Of a stretch of 51,123 bases of DNA, positions 25,703 to 34,564 are shown piece after piece. The stretch spans positions 1 to 51,123 of the forward strand of contig JBBSHS010000008.1 in assembly GCA_038232515.1 (NCBI GenBank). The letters are read 5' to 3'. The notes beneath the pieces were generated by a model that saw only the letters and a program-made list of their open reading frames with translations, had not been told where the DNA came from and searched no databases. Source of the DNA: JBBSHS01 sp038232515. Lineage in GTDB: Bacteria > Actinomycetota > Acidimicrobiia > Acidimicrobiales > JAUJNH01. The position numbers and the translations under genes are program-made. Numbering within the stretch: the first letter of the stretch is position 1; each line of letters begins with the position of its first letter.

Positions 25703-26797
25703 CTACGCCCGCCGGATGGCGAGGATGGCCACGTCGTCGGAAAGGGGCCCGTCGGCAAAGTCACGGGCCGCCTCCAGCAGGGCCTTGCAGAGGTACTCCG
25801 GCTCCCGCCCGGGGTCCCGGCGCAGGATGGCTGCCACCCGCTCGTCGCCGAACAGGTTCTCTCCGGCCCGGGCCTCGGTGAGCCCGTCGGTGTAGAGCAC
25901 CAGAAGGTCGCCCTCCTCGAGCGGGACCTCGCGGCTCCCGTAGGTGCCCTTCGGGTCGAGGGCCAGAAGGGGCCCGTTGGCCGACAGGGGCCGCACGTCG
26001 CCGTCGTGGAAGAGCCACGCCGGCGGATGACCGGCCGAGCACGTCCGCACCGTTCCCATGTCGAGGTCGAACAGGGCGACGAACATGGAGACGAACTCCT
26101 CGGGCTGGGCCGAGGAGTACATCACCCGGTTCAGCTCCTCCATGGCCTGGGCCGGGTCGCGGTACTGCTGGAGCAGGACCCGCAGCAGGTACTTCACCTG
26201 GAAGGCGGTGATGGAGGGTTCGATGCCGTGGCCGGTGACGTCGCCGATCACCGCCGCCAGCCGGCTCGGGGAGGTGCGGTAGAAGTCGTAGAAATCGCCG
26301 GCCATGGCCCCGGTCCCGGGCTCGTAGACCCGTCCGATGTCGAAGCCCTCGACGGTGGGCAACTCGCTCGGGGCCAGCCGCTCGGCCCACCTGCGGGGGG
26401 CCAGGTCGTCCTGTTGGAGGACCTCCTCGGCCCGGCGCAGCAGGGTCGCCCGCTGCTCGGCGATGCTGGCCTCGTTGAGGAAGCCCCGGCCGTAACCCAG
26501 GCTCATGGCCACGGGGACGGCGACGGCAACGACCGACAGCGTGGTCCACGGGCGTCCGAGCCCCCCGGCGACGGCCAGCACCAAGGCCAGAATCCCGTAG
26601 AGCAGCGTGGTGTGCAGCTCTTTGCGGTAGCTGGAGCGGGCCAGGTCGGCCGCCTCGGGGCCCCCACCGCTACGGGCGATCTCGCGTTCGACGCGGTGAA
26701 GGGCGCGCTTGAGGCGCCTGGCCGAGCGCCCCCACACGACCGCCGCGGCTGCGCACAATGCCGCCACCAGGATGGGAACGACGTTCTGCATGTGCAT
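25703..26797 (-). CDS. Membrane SpoIIE/RsbU-type PP2C phosphatase
   Basis: This 364-residue protein overlaps the der stop by ATGA. Two membrane segments (about 5-24 and 62-100) precede a PPM-type SpoIIE catalytic domain. Metal-site motifs are present: GAMAGDFYDFY, AVIGDVTGHGIEPSITAF, SAGHPPAWLF, VLYTDGLTEAR and LSDDVAILAIRR. Family members dephosphorylate anti-anti-sigma factors or similar partners. No PAS, GAF or response-regulator input domain is present, so the signal may come through the membrane part. No partner switch proteins are encoded nearby. Confidence 0.88.
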   Translation of the reverse strand: MHMQNVVPILVAALCAAAAVVWGRSARRLKRALHRVEREIARSGGGPEAADLARSSYRKELHTTLLYGILALVLAVAGGLGRPWTTLSVVAVAVPVAMSLGYGRGFLNEASIAEQRATLLRRAEEVLQQDDLAPRRWAERLAPSELPTVEGFDIGRVYEPGTGAMAGDFYDFYRTSPSRLAAVIGDVTGHGIEPSITAFQVKYLLRVLLQQYRDPAQAMEELNRVMYSSAQPEEFVSMFVALFDLDMGTVRTCSAGHPPAWLFHDGDVRPLSANGPLLALDPKGTYGSREVPLEEGDLLVLYTDGLTEARAGENLFGDERVAAILRRDPGREPEYLCKALLEAARDFADGPLSDDVAILAIRRA

Positions 26798-28119
26798 CAG
26801 ACGTCCCTGCGGCGCACGCGCAGCTTGATGGGCGTCGGCCCCAGCTCGAAGTGCTCACGGATCTTGCGCTCCATGTAGCGCAGGTACGTGGCCGGCAGCT
26901 CACGGGTGGCGAACACGGTGAAGGTGGGCGGGTCGATGGCGCCCTGGGTGGCGTACTGGACCTTGCCCACCGGGGGCGGATGGGCCGCCTGCGCCGCCTG
27001 CACGACCCGGTTGAGCACACCGGTCGGCACCCGGCGGTGGTAGGCCTCGATGGACTGGCCCAGCGCCGGCATGAGCTTGTGGACGCCGAGCCCGGTCAAT
27101 GCCGAGATCTTGAGCACCGGGGCGTAGGCCAAAAAGGCCAGGCGGTCGGCCAACTGGCCGAGTACGTCGGCCCGGCCCTCACCGGCGAGCGCCTCCCACT
27201 TGTTGAGGATGATCACCACCGGGCTCCCGGCCACGTCGATGCGCTCGGCCAGCCGTTGGTCCTGATGGGTCACGCCGTCGGTGGCGTCGATGACCAGCAG
27301 GGCGGCATCGGCCCGGTCGATGGCCTGCAGGGCCCGCACGAGCGAGTAGTACTCCGTCCCCTCCGCCTGCTTCGAACGCCGGCGCAGCCCGGCCGTGTCG
27401 ACGAACTTCACCGGCCCGTCGTCGGTCTCCACCACGGTGTCGATCGAGTCGCGGGTGGTACCGGCCAGATCGTGGACCACGGATCTCTCTTCTCCCACCA
27501 GGCGGTTGAAGAGAGTGGACTTGCCCACGTTGGGCCGCCCGATGATGGCCACGGAATACAACACAAGGGCGTCGGCCGTCGGGTTGGCCACCACTTCCGG
27601 GGCCGGCGGCAGCTGTTCCACGACACAGTCGAGCAGGTCACCGGTGCCCCGGCCATGGATGGCCGACACCGGCATCGGCTGACCCAGCCCCAGGCCCACA
27701 AACTCCCAGATGTCGTTGTCGCGGCTTTCGCCGTCGACCTTGTTGGCCACGACGATCGTGGGCCGGCCGAGGTGCAGCAGGAGGCGGGCCACCCGTTGGT
27801 CCTCGTCGGTGACGCCCACCGCGGTGTCGACCACCAGGAGCACGAGGTCGGCACCGGTGATGGCCTTTTCGGCCTGCTGGGTGACCTGGCGGTCCAGGAC
27901 GCTGCCGGACTGGAGCCATCCGCCCGTGTCGACCAGCGTGAACGGACGTCCCGCCCATTCGGCGTCGACCAGCTTGCGGTCGCGGGTGACGCCCGGCGAG
28001 TCCTCCACTATGGCCTCACGCCGACCGGCGATCCGGTTGACCAGAGTGGACTTGCCCACGTTGGGCCGGCCCACGATGGCCACCACAGGGACATCCGTCC
28101 CGACCATCGTGGCGCTCAT
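26797..28119 (-). CDS. der: Ribosome-assembly GTPase Der (EngA)
   Basis: This 440-residue protein has two tandem GTPase domains, each with a P-loop (AIVGRPNVGKSTLVNRI and AIIGRPNVGKSTLFNRLV), DTGG/DTAG switch motifs (VDTGGWL, VDTAGLRRRS) and NKVD/NKWE guanine contacts. A KH-like C-terminal domain follows. Der acts in 50S subunit maturation. It is coupled by ATGA overlaps to the DUF512 gene upstream and the phosphatase gene downstream. In mycobacteria der follows cmk; here ispH and the DUF512 gene lie between them. Confidence 0.97.
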   Translation of the reverse strand: MSATMVGTDVPVVAIVGRPNVGKSTLVNRIAGRREAIVEDSPGVTRDRKLVDAEWAGRPFTLVDTGGWLQSGSVLDRQVTQQAEKAITGADLVLLVVDTAVGVTDEDQRVARLLLHLGRPTIVVANKVDGESRDNDIWEFVGLGLGQPMPVSAIHGRGTGDLLDCVVEQLPPAPEVVANPTADALVLYSVAIIGRPNVGKSTLFNRLVGEERSVVHDLAGTTRDSIDTVVETDDGPVKFVDTAGLRRRSKQAEGTEYYSLVRALQAIDRADAALLVIDATDGVTHQDQRLAERIDVAGSPVVIILNKWEALAGEGRADVLGQLADRLAFLAYAPVLKISALTGLGVHKLMPALGQSIEAYHRRVPTGVLNRVVQAAQAAHPPPVGKVQYATQGAIDPPTFTVFATRELPATYLRYMERKIREHFELGPTPIKLRVRRRDV

Positions 28120-29504
28120 GCCGGGACCAACTCGGGCCGGGGGGCGAGGGCGAGACGCAGCGACGAGCCGTCGGCCGGGACGACCTCGACCGGTCTGGGC
28201 AGATCAGCCAGCGTCAGGCCGTCCAGGAACCGCCCCTCGTTCAGGCACACGTCGGGCAACAGGTACCTATGCCCCTCCGGCTCGGTGGCCAGCGCCCGGG
28301 CCACGTCCGTACCGGTGAGGAGCCCCGCCACCCTCGTCGTGCCACCGAAGAAGTGGTTGACGACGGTGACGACACGAACGGTGGGGGGCAGCAGGGGCCG
28401 CAGCACCTGGGCTCCGTACTCGCCGGTGACCACCGCCACCGGTGCCCGCCGGGACGGCCGCATGGTCACGGTGCCCGGGGACCTCACGGCTCGGTACCCC
28501 TCAGCCGGCGCTCCGTCGACCGCCTGGAAGAACCCGCTGTGGCGGGGCGGCTGCGGCTGTGCCGTCCCCATCCCTCCCCCGCTGGCGGCCGGTTGGAAGC
28601 CGTCGGCGAAGGCCCTGGCCATACCGATGCCGTTCTCGTGCTGCGAATAGCCCTCGTAGCTGTCGGCCGGGGGGAACGGCCGATCGGCCAGCAGGTAGTA
28701 CTCGTCGGCCGCCCACACCATGCGCCGGCCCAGCACCGAGCCGAACACGCCCTGCCAGGTGTCGACCTGTTCGACCACGGCGGCCGCCTCGGCGGTGGTG
28801 TGGCCCCGCAGGCCGGTCTCGCCCGAGTGCTTTGACACACCCAGGGGGACGCAGGCCACGGTGGCCAGATCGGCAAAGCGGTCGAGGACGCCGGTCAACG
28901 TGTCGTCCAGGACAGCGCCGTCGTTGACCCCCGGGCACACCACCACCTGGCCGTGCACCACGATGCCGTGGTCCAGAAGCACCCGCAGCCACCGCAGGCT
29001 GGTCGCCCCGCGGCGGTTACGCAGCATGCGCGCCCGCACGTCGGGATCGGTGGCGTGGATGGACACGTACAGCGGTGACAGGCGCTCGGTGACCACCCGC
29101 TCGAGGTCGGACTCGGTAAACCGGGTGAGCGTGGTGAAATTGCCGTACAGGAAGCTGAGCCGGTAGTCGTCGTCTTTCACGTACAACGAAGGCCGCATGC
29201 CCTTGGGTAGCTGGTGGATGAAGCAGAACTCGCAGTGGTTGTCGCAGGTGCGGATCCGGTCGAACAGCGCAGAGCTGATCTCCAGGCCCAGCGGCTCGGC
29301 CGCCTCCTTGTACACCGTCACGGCCAGCTCCAAGCCACCCCGTGCCAGCTCCAGATCGACGACGGCTTCGTCGGCGAGTATCTGGTAGCTAATGACATCA
29401 CGGAGGACCTGGCCGCCCATGGAACGGATCTCGTCCCCCGGCATGACACCGGCCCGGGCGGCCGGCGACCCAGGGGTCACGGCCGCCACGCTGGGCAGCG
29501 ACAT
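28116..29504 (-). CDS. PDZ/radical-SAM protein, DUF512 family
   Basis: This 462-residue protein begins with a PDZ-like module (VTPGSPAARAGVMPGDEIRS). A radical-SAM-like cluster motif CDNHCEFCFIHQLPKGMRPS (CX3CX2C) is followed by DYRLSFLYGNFTTLTRFTES. The DUF512 C-terminal domain (FAVVTGEY-type start as VAVVTGEYGAQVLRPLL, VVNHFFGGTTRVAGLLTG, DVCLNEGRFLDGLTL) completes the family order. These proteins often neighbour der in Firmicutes and actinobacteria; the substrate is unknown. A TAGGCT hexamer (29514-29519) lies nine bases before the ATG. It diverges from ispH. Confidence 0.9.
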   Translation of the reverse strand: MSLPSVAAVTPGSPAARAGVMPGDEIRSMGGQVLRDVISYQILADEAVVDLELARGGLELAVTVYKEAAEPLGLEISSALFDRIRTCDNHCEFCFIHQLPKGMRPSLYVKDDDYRLSFLYGNFTTLTRFTESDLERVVTERLSPLYVSIHATDPDVRARMLRNRRGATSLRWLRVLLDHGIVVHGQVVVCPGVNDGAVLDDTLTGVLDRFADLATVACVPLGVSKHSGETGLRGHTTAEAAAVVEQVDTWQGVFGSVLGRRMVWAADEYYLLADRPFPPADSYEGYSQHENGIGMARAFADGFQPAASGGGMGTAQPQPPRHSGFFQAVDGAPAEGYRAVRSPGTVTMRPSRRAPVAVVTGEYGAQVLRPLLPPTVRVVTVVNHFFGGTTRVAGLLTGTDVARALATEPEGHRYLLPDVCLNEGRFLDGLTLADLPRPVEVVPADGSSLRLALAPRPELVPA

Positions 29505-29526
29505 AGTCCGGACAGCCTACGGCGTT

Positions 29527-29557
29527 CGCAGGGGAGGGGCGAAGCCCCTCCCCTGCG
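29527..29557. repeat. 14-bp perfect hairpin with GAA loop
   Basis: CGCAGGGGAGGGGC (29527-29540), GAA, then GCCCCTCCCCTGCG (29544-29557). It lies upstream of two divergent genes, where a transcription terminator is not expected. Confidence 0.75.
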
Positions 29558-29603
29558 GGCCCCCTCCCCCTGTGGAGCTCGCTGTCGCTCGCCCTCATCT
29601 TCC

Positions 29604-29655
29604 GGCAAGGACCGGCAAGCCGGCTCCTTGCCCTGCGGGGGGCAAAGCCCCCCGC
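29604..29655. repeat. Two further GC-rich hairpins
   Basis: GGCAAGGA (29604-29611) pairs with TCCTTGCC (29625-29632) around an inner CCGG/CCGG stem. Next, GCGGGGGGC (29635-29643), AAA, GCCCCCCGC (29647-29655) forms a perfect 9-bp stem. Together with the hairpin at 29527 they fill most of the DUF512-ispH intergenic space. Confidence 0.65.
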
Positions 29656-29713
29656 TCCCCCCGGCCGGGTGCGCCGGGCGAACCGGTGCGCATCGGTCCC
29701 TGAGCCCCGGCGT

Positions 29714-29719
29714 TAGCCT
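29714..29719 (+). promoter_or_regulatory. Leaderless -10 element of ispH
   Basis: TAGCCT is seven bases before the GTG at 29727, the same box and spacing as at garA and the DksA-like gene. Confidence 0.55.
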
Positions 29720-29726
29720 GGGTCTT

Positions 29727-30764
29727 GTGGGGGTCGATGAGGTGCTGTTGGCGGCTCCGCGCGGTTTTTGCGCGGGGGTGGAGATGGCCATCAAGGCGCT
29801 CTCGTGGATGGTGCGGGTGTTCGAGCCGCCCGTCTACTGCTACCACGAGATCGTCCACAACCAGCTCATCGTCGACCGCTTCCGCCAGCTGGGTGTCGTC
29901 TTCGTGGGCGACGTGGCCGAGGTACCGGCCGGCGCGCCGCTCATGCTGTCGGCCCACGGGTCCGCCCCTGACGTGGTGGCCGAAGCGAGGGCCCGGGGCG
30001 GGCTGGTCGTGGACGCCGTCTGCCCGCTTGTCACCAAGGTCCACCACGAGGTCAAGGTTCGGGCCGGCAAGGGCTTCGGCATCGTCTATGTCGGCCATGT
30101 GGGCCACGACGAGGCCGTCGGCACCATGGCGGTGGCGCCTGATGCCGTAAGCCTGGTCGAGACCGAGGAGGACGTCCGCCGCTTGGCCGACGATGGCCGC
30201 CCCCTTGCCTTCCTGGCCCAGACCACCCTCAGTCTGGACGACTGGCGGGGCGTGCTCGACGCCGCCACCGAACGCTTCCCCGAGCTGTGGGTGCCCGGGC
30301 GGTCCGATCTGTGCTTTGCCACCACCAACCGCCAGGCTGCCCTCAAAGAGATCGCCCACAAGGCCGACGCCGTCGTGGTCATCGGCTCCGCCAATTCGTC
30401 GAACACCCGCGCCCTGGAGAACGTGGCCAGGACCCAGGGATGCCGCCAGGTGGTGCGGGTCAACGGGCCCGAGGAGGTCCCGGACGGGCTCAGCGGCATC
30501 GTCGGCGTCACCGCTGGAGCGTCCGCCCCCGAGGAACTGGTGGCCTCAGTGCTGGCCCGGCTGGCGCCGGCCCGTGGTACCACGCTCGTCAACGTGGTCG
30601 ACGAGGACGAGTACTTCCCGCCGCCGCCTGAGCTACGCCGGCTGCTCGACGGGCTCGTCGCCGTCATGACCGTGTCCCTCGGCGCCCCCCCACCGACGGC
30701 CGCCGCCCTGGCCGAGGACCGCACCTCCGACGCCAGCGACGTGCTGGCCAGCCTCACCGGCTGA
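29727..30764 (+). CDS. ispH: 4-hydroxy-3-methylbut-2-enyl diphosphate reductase
   Basis: This 345-residue 4Fe-4S enzyme makes IPP and DMAPP in the last step of the MEP pathway. The GTG at 29727 is set by the TAGCCT box; the open frame extends far upstream without family similarity. The three cluster cysteines are visible: Cys15 in PRGFCAGV, Cys99 in DAVCPLVTKV and Cys196 in DLCFATTNRQ. The substrate-site residues H40E (YHEIVHN), LSAHGSAP and VGHVGHDEAVGTM are also present. IPP feeds lipid carriers used by envelope glycan enzymes such as those near 44 kb. It converges with the cmk-plsC gene. Confidence 0.96.
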   Translation: MGVDEVLLAAPRGFCAGVEMAIKALSWMVRVFEPPVYCYHEIVHNQLIVDRFRQLGVVFVGDVAEVPAGAPLMLSAHGSAPDVVAEARARGGLVVDAVCPLVTKVHHEVKVRAGKGFGIVYVGHVGHDEAVGTMAVAPDAVSLVETEEDVRRLADDGRPLAFLAQTTLSLDDWRGVLDAATERFPELWVPGRSDLCFATTNRQAALKEIAHKADAVVVIGSANSSNTRALENVARTQGCRQVVRVNGPEEVPDGLSGIVGVTAGASAPEELVASVLARLAPARGTTLVNVVDEDEYFPPPPELRRLLDGLVAVMTVSLGAPPPTAAALAEDRTSDASDVLASLTG

Positions 30765-30779
30765 CGCCAGCGGGTGGCC

Positions 30780-30796
30780 GGCACATCCGGTGTGCC
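30780..30796. terminator. Short hairpin between convergent ispH and cmk-plsC
   Basis: GGCACA (30780-30785) pairs with TGTGCC (30791-30796) with a TCCGG loop. No T-run; weak candidate for a shared end signal. Confidence 0.3.
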
Positions 30797-30806
30797 CGGG
30801 CCGAGG

Positions 30807-32198
30807 TCAGGCGCCGGCCCGCACCTGGGCCCGGTCGAACACCTCTTGAAGACGGCTCTGCAGCACCCCGGTGAGCTCGTGCACAACCTTGCGTGGCACA
30901 CGTCCGCTTTGGGTGTTGGCCGGCGGGGGGATCGGTGAGCCGACGACGATGTGCACCTTCACCGGCCGGATGCCTCTGGCCTGTTTGGGCATGGCCCGCT
31001 CCGAACCTCCGATCCCCACCGGGACGATGGGCACCTGGCACTTGGTGGCCAGGTAGGCCGGGCCCTCGAACAGATGACCGACGACGGGGCCCGACTGGCG
31101 GGTGCCCTCGGGGAACACCACCACCGGTTGGCCGGACCGGAGCAGCCTCTCGCATGTGCGCAATGCCACACGGTCGGGCATGCCCCGATGCACGGGGAAC
31201 CCGCCCATGGCGGTGAAGAACCAGTCGGCAAAGCGGTACTTGAACATCGAGTCCTTGCCCATGAACCGCAGCCACGGTCGTCTGGTCACCACCGCCACCA
31301 AGGGCGTGTCGATGTTGGACCGGTGTACCGGAGAAAGGATGAACGCGCCCGAGGCGGGCACGTTCTCGCCACCCTCCACCGTCACCCGCCAGAACGACCG
31401 GCAGAAACCGGCGGCGACCACACGCACGAAGCGGTACATCCACACCTGCCAGCGGTGGTAGTCGACCCGGCCCCGCACCCGGTCCGCGCCCCGCTTGACG
31501 CCGGACCGACCGGGCCCGGCCACAGGCGCGATGTCGGGGGTGGAGGTGGGTGGGCCGGGTCGGCCGGGTAGGTGTGCGAGCACGGCGTCGACCACTTGGC
31601 TGATGTCCATGCCGGTCGTGTCGAGGACGACGGCATCATCGGCCGCCAGCAGAGGCGAGCTGCTGCGGGTGGAGTCGACGTGGTCGCGTCGGGTGATGTC
31701 AGCGGCGATGTTCTCGTAGTCGGGGTCCAATGCCTCTTTGGAACGACGCTCGGCCCGGGTCTGACCGGACGCCGTGAGGTAGATCTTCACGTCGGCGTCG
31801 GGGAAGACCACCGAGCCGATGTCCCGTCCCTCTACCACCCCCTGGCCGTGGTGGTCGGCGGCCCACTTCCGCTGGCGCCTCACCAGCTCGGCCCTCACCT
31901 GCGGATTGGCGGCCACAGCGGAAACAGCGCGCGTCACCTCTGAGCCCCGGATCTCGATGCTGGCGTCCACCCCGTCCACGGTGACGTGGTCGCGGTCCAC
32001 GTCGATCTCGACGCCCCGCGCCAGCTTGGCGGTGGGTTCAGCGTCGGCGGGGTCGATGCCCCGGCGGAGGGCAGCGAAAGCCACCGAGCGGTACATGGCC
32101 CCCGTGTCGAGGTAGTCCAACCCGAGGCGGTCGGCCACGGCCCGGGCCACGGTCGACTTGCCCGACCCGGCCGGCCCGTCGATGGCCACCAACGTCAT
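30807..32198 (-). CDS. cmk: Cytidylate kinase fused to 1-acyl-glycerol-3-phosphate acyltransferase
   Basis: The ATG at 32196-32198 overlaps the aroA stop (ATGA); the product has 463 residues. Residues 1-215 are a CMP kinase: P-loop AIDGPAGSGKSTVARAVADR, YLDTGAMYR, EGRDIGSVVFPDADVKIYLT, RRDHVDSTR. After a Pro/Gly linker, residues 255-463 are a PlsC domain: the HX4D motif in PVHRSNIDTPL, FMGKDSMFKYRFADWFFTAM, GGFPVHRG, FPEGTRQSG and PIVPVGIGG. Both active sites look complete. CMP kinase supplies CDP for nucleotides and CDP-diacylglycerol; PlsC makes phosphatidic acid, so the fusion joins two inputs to phospholipid synthesis. Cmk alone is usually about 225 residues. Confidence 0.93.
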   Translation of the reverse strand: MTLVAIDGPAGSGKSTVARAVADRLGLDYLDTGAMYRSVAFAALRRGIDPADAEPTAKLARGVEIDVDRDHVTVDGVDASIEIRGSEVTRAVSAVAANPQVRAELVRRQRKWAADHHGQGVVEGRDIGSVVFPDADVKIYLTASGQTRAERRSKEALDPDYENIAADITRRDHVDSTRSSSPLLAADDAVVLDTTGMDISQVVDAVLAHLPGRPGPPTSTPDIAPVAGPGRSGVKRGADRVRGRVDYHRWQVWMYRFVRVVAAGFCRSFWRVTVEGGENVPASGAFILSPVHRSNIDTPLVAVVTRRPWLRFMGKDSMFKYRFADWFFTAMGGFPVHRGMPDRVALRTCERLLRSGQPVVVFPEGTRQSGPVVGHLFEGPAYLATKCQVPIVPVGIGGSERAMPKQARGIRPVKVHIVVGSPIPPPANTQSGRVPRKVVHELTGVLQSRLQEVFDRAQVRAGA

Positions 32199-33463
32199 GG
32201 TGTGCCACTCAGGGCCCACAGGTCATCCTCGAAGCCGGGGTAGCTGGTGCGCACCGCCTCCCATCCTGTCAAGCGGGTGGTGCCCTCGGCCACCAGCGCG
32301 GCAACGGCGCCGGCCATGGCGATCCGGTGGTCACCATGGCTGTCGACGGCGCCGGGGCGAAGGCGCCCTCCGAATACGACCAGTCCGTCACCGGTCGGCT
32401 CGGCGCGCCCCCCCATGGCGCCCAGCAGCGCCACCGTCGTCGCCACCCGATCGGTCTCCTTGACCCGGAGCTCGGCGGCGTCGCGGAACTCGGTGACGCC
32501 GTCGGCCACGGCCGCGGCCACGGCCAGGACCGGGATCTCGTCGATGAGGCCCGCCACCTCGGCCCCCTCGACCACGGTGCTCCGCAGGCCCGGGGAGAAC
32601 CGAGCATGGATGGTGGCGGTCGTGGCGTCGTGGCGTTCGAGCTCGACGGCGGCGCCCATGCGGGCCAGCACCCCGACGAAGTCGGCGCGGGCCCGGCCCA
32701 CGTACACGTCCACGACGGCGACTTCACTGCCCGGTGTGATGCAGGCGGCCACCACCCAGTACGCCGCCTGGCTGGGGTCACCCGGCACCCGCAGGTGGAA
32801 GGGCTGCAGCACCGACGGCCGCAGCCGCGTGGTGAGGCCGTCCTCGCTCACAACGATTTCGCCGCCGGCAAGGGCCAGCAGCTCCTCGGTGTGGGCCCGG
32901 GTGGGTACGCGCTCGCGCACGACGGTCTGGCCGTCGGCGCCGAGCCCGGCCAGCAGCACGGCCGCCTTCACCTGGGCACTGGCCACCGGCACGCGGTAGT
33001 CGATGGGGCGGAGGAGGCCGCCCCGCACCACCAGGGGCGCGAAGCGCCCGTCGCCCCGACCGTCGACCCTGGCCCCCATGAGGCGCAGCGGCTCGGTCAC
33101 GCGGTCCATGGGCCGGCGGCTGACCGACTCGTCGCCGTGCAGGACCGTCAGCCACGGCAACGCCGCGCAGAAGCCGGCCAGCAGGCGGATGCCGGTGCCC
33201 GAGTTACCCACGTCGATGACCCGCTCGGGCTCGGCCAGGCGACTCAGGCCACCGTCGACATCGGCCCCGGCCACCGTCGCCCCCATGGCCATGACGGCGG
33301 TGGCGGTGCGCCGGACATCGTCTCCGCTCGACAGTCCCTCGATCAGTGACCGGCCCTCGGCCCGGGCCGCCAGCAGAAGGGCCCGGTGCGAGATGGACTT
33401 GTCCCCGGGCACCCGCACCCGCCCCCGGAGCCGCACTCCCCCGGCCACGTCGAGCGCGCTCAC
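32195..33463 (-). CDS. aroA: 3-phosphoshikimate 1-carboxyvinyltransferase (EPSP synthase)
   Basis: This 422-residue enzyme of the shikimate pathway starts at a GTG overlapping the tyrA stop (GTGA). It has GRVRVPGDKSISHRALLLAA (phosphate-binding Lys/Ser), DVGNSGTGIRLLAGF, SRRPMDRVTEPLRLMGA, VPVASAQVKAAVLLAGL, GDPSQAAYWV, LIDEIPVLAVAAA with the catalytic Asp, LRVKETDRV and DSHGDHRIAMA. All expected catalytic blocks are present. The PGDKSISHRAL loop resembles glyphosate-sensitive class I enzymes in having Gly-Asn-Ser-Gly-Thr at the PEP site. Part of the aroH-tyrA-aroA set. Confidence 0.96.
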   Translation of the reverse strand: MSALDVAGGVRLRGRVRVPGDKSISHRALLLAARAEGRSLIEGLSSGDDVRRTATAVMAMGATVAGADVDGGLSRLAEPERVIDVGNSGTGIRLLAGFCAALPWLTVLHGDESVSRRPMDRVTEPLRLMGARVDGRGDGRFAPLVVRGGLLRPIDYRVPVASAQVKAAVLLAGLGADGQTVVRERVPTRAHTEELLALAGGEIVVSEDGLTTRLRPSVLQPFHLRVPGDPSQAAYWVVAACITPGSEVAVVDVYVGRARADFVGVLARMGAAVELERHDATTATIHARFSPGLRSTVVEGAEVAGLIDEIPVLAVAAAVADGVTEFRDAAELRVKETDRVATTVALLGAMGGRAEPTGDGLVVFGGRLRPGAVDSHGDHRIAMAGAVAALVAEGTTRLTGWEAVRTSYPGFEDDLWALSGTP

Positions 33464-34524
33464 GACAAGCGCTGCACCGACGGCCGGTAGCCGAGGGCCA
33501 GGAGCGCCCGGCGGACCAGATCGGCGTAGCCGGCGTCGACCACCAGCAACAGCACGCCGCGGGGCCCTTCGGCCGAGTGCGCGATCTCGAGGTCGTAGAT
33601 GTTGACCCCGAGCTCCCCCGCCAGAGTCGTGATCTCGGCCAGCACGCCGGGACGGTCGGGTATCGGCACCCGGAGCTCGACCAGCGTGTCGGGGCGGGTG
33701 GCAGCTCGGGCAGGAAGGTTGACCCGTGCCGACCGCGCCCGGGCCAGGGCTCCCAACAGCGCGTGGCGATCGGCGCCGGCCACGGTCGAACGCAGGCCCC
33801 CGAGGGCGGCGATGAGCCGGTCCAGCGTGGCCAGGATGGCCTCCTGGTTCTGCTCGCAGATGTCGGGCCAGATGCCGGGGTGGCCGGCGGCGATGCGGGT
33901 CATGTCCCGGAACCCCCCGGCCGCCAGCCGCAGCAGGATGGCGTGCCCGGCACCGTCCGGGGGGGTCCCGCTGACGCTGTCCACGGCCAGGTCCATCAGG
34001 GCGGCGGCGGTTAGGTGGGGCACGTGGCTGACCAGCGCCACCAGGTCATCGTGGCGGTCAGGGGCGACGGCCACCACGTCGGCGCCCAGCGAGGTCACAA
34101 CCGAGCGGACGCCCGTATAGGCCAACGGGTCGGTGGCCTCGGTGGGCGTGAGCACCCACGTCGCCCCCTCGAACAAGGCGGCGTCGGCACCCTCGACCCC
34201 TTCCTGCTCCGAACCGGCCATGGGGTGACCGCCCACGAAACGCCGGTCGGCCACCGCCTCGACGATGGCCCGCTTCACGCTGCCTACATCGGTCACCAGG
34301 CCGGGCCCGGCGGCCAGGGCCGCTGTGGCCATCCCGGCCACCATCCCCACCGGCACGGCCACGAACGTCACGACTGCGTCCGGGTCGACGCCGACGGCAT
34401 CGATGGCACCGACCCCGAGCGCCTTCGCCACCCGTTCCTGGTCCCGGTCGACTCCGGTCACGTGCCATCCCCGGGACCGCAGGGCCAGGCCGATCGAGGC
34501 GCCGATCAGCCCGCAGCCCACCAC
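33460..34524 (-). CDS. tyrA: Prephenate dehydrogenase with C-terminal ACT domain
   Basis: This 354-residue protein oxidises prephenate to 4-hydroxyphenylpyruvate for tyrosine. It begins directly with the NAD-binding motif VGCGLIGASIGLAL. It continues VTDVGSVKRAIVEAV, FVGGHPMAGSEQEGVEGADA, LVSHVPHLTAAALMDLA (catalytic His region) and ITRIAAG-like FRDMTRIAAGHPGIWPDI. An ACT domain follows (PDRPGVLAEITTLAGELGVN), usual for Tyr feedback. The GTG at 34524 leaves almost nothing before the Rossmann motif; a non-standard start slightly upstream is possible because the frame stays open. Coupled to aroA. Confidence 0.92.
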   Translation of the reverse strand: MVGCGLIGASIGLALRSRGWHVTGVDRDQERVAKALGVGAIDAVGVDPDAVVTFVAVPVGMVAGMATAALAAGPGLVTDVGSVKRAIVEAVADRRFVGGHPMAGSEQEGVEGADAALFEGATWVLTPTEATDPLAYTGVRSVVTSLGADVVAVAPDRHDDLVALVSHVPHLTAAALMDLAVDSVSGTPPDGAGHAILLRLAAGGFRDMTRIAAGHPGIWPDICEQNQEAILATLDRLIAALGGLRSTVAGADRHALLGALARARSARVNLPARAATRPDTLVELRVPIPDRPGVLAEITTLAGELGVNIYDLEIAHSAEGPRGVLLLVVDAGYADLVRRALLALGYRPSVQRLS

Positions 34525-34564
34525 GCCGGCCCGCCCGGCCGTACCCGGCCGGGGTGCCGGGGGC

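Noticed and set aside
29527..29655. Rho-independent terminators
   Set aside because: The hairpins have no T-runs and sit upstream of two divergent genes, so no transcript would end there.
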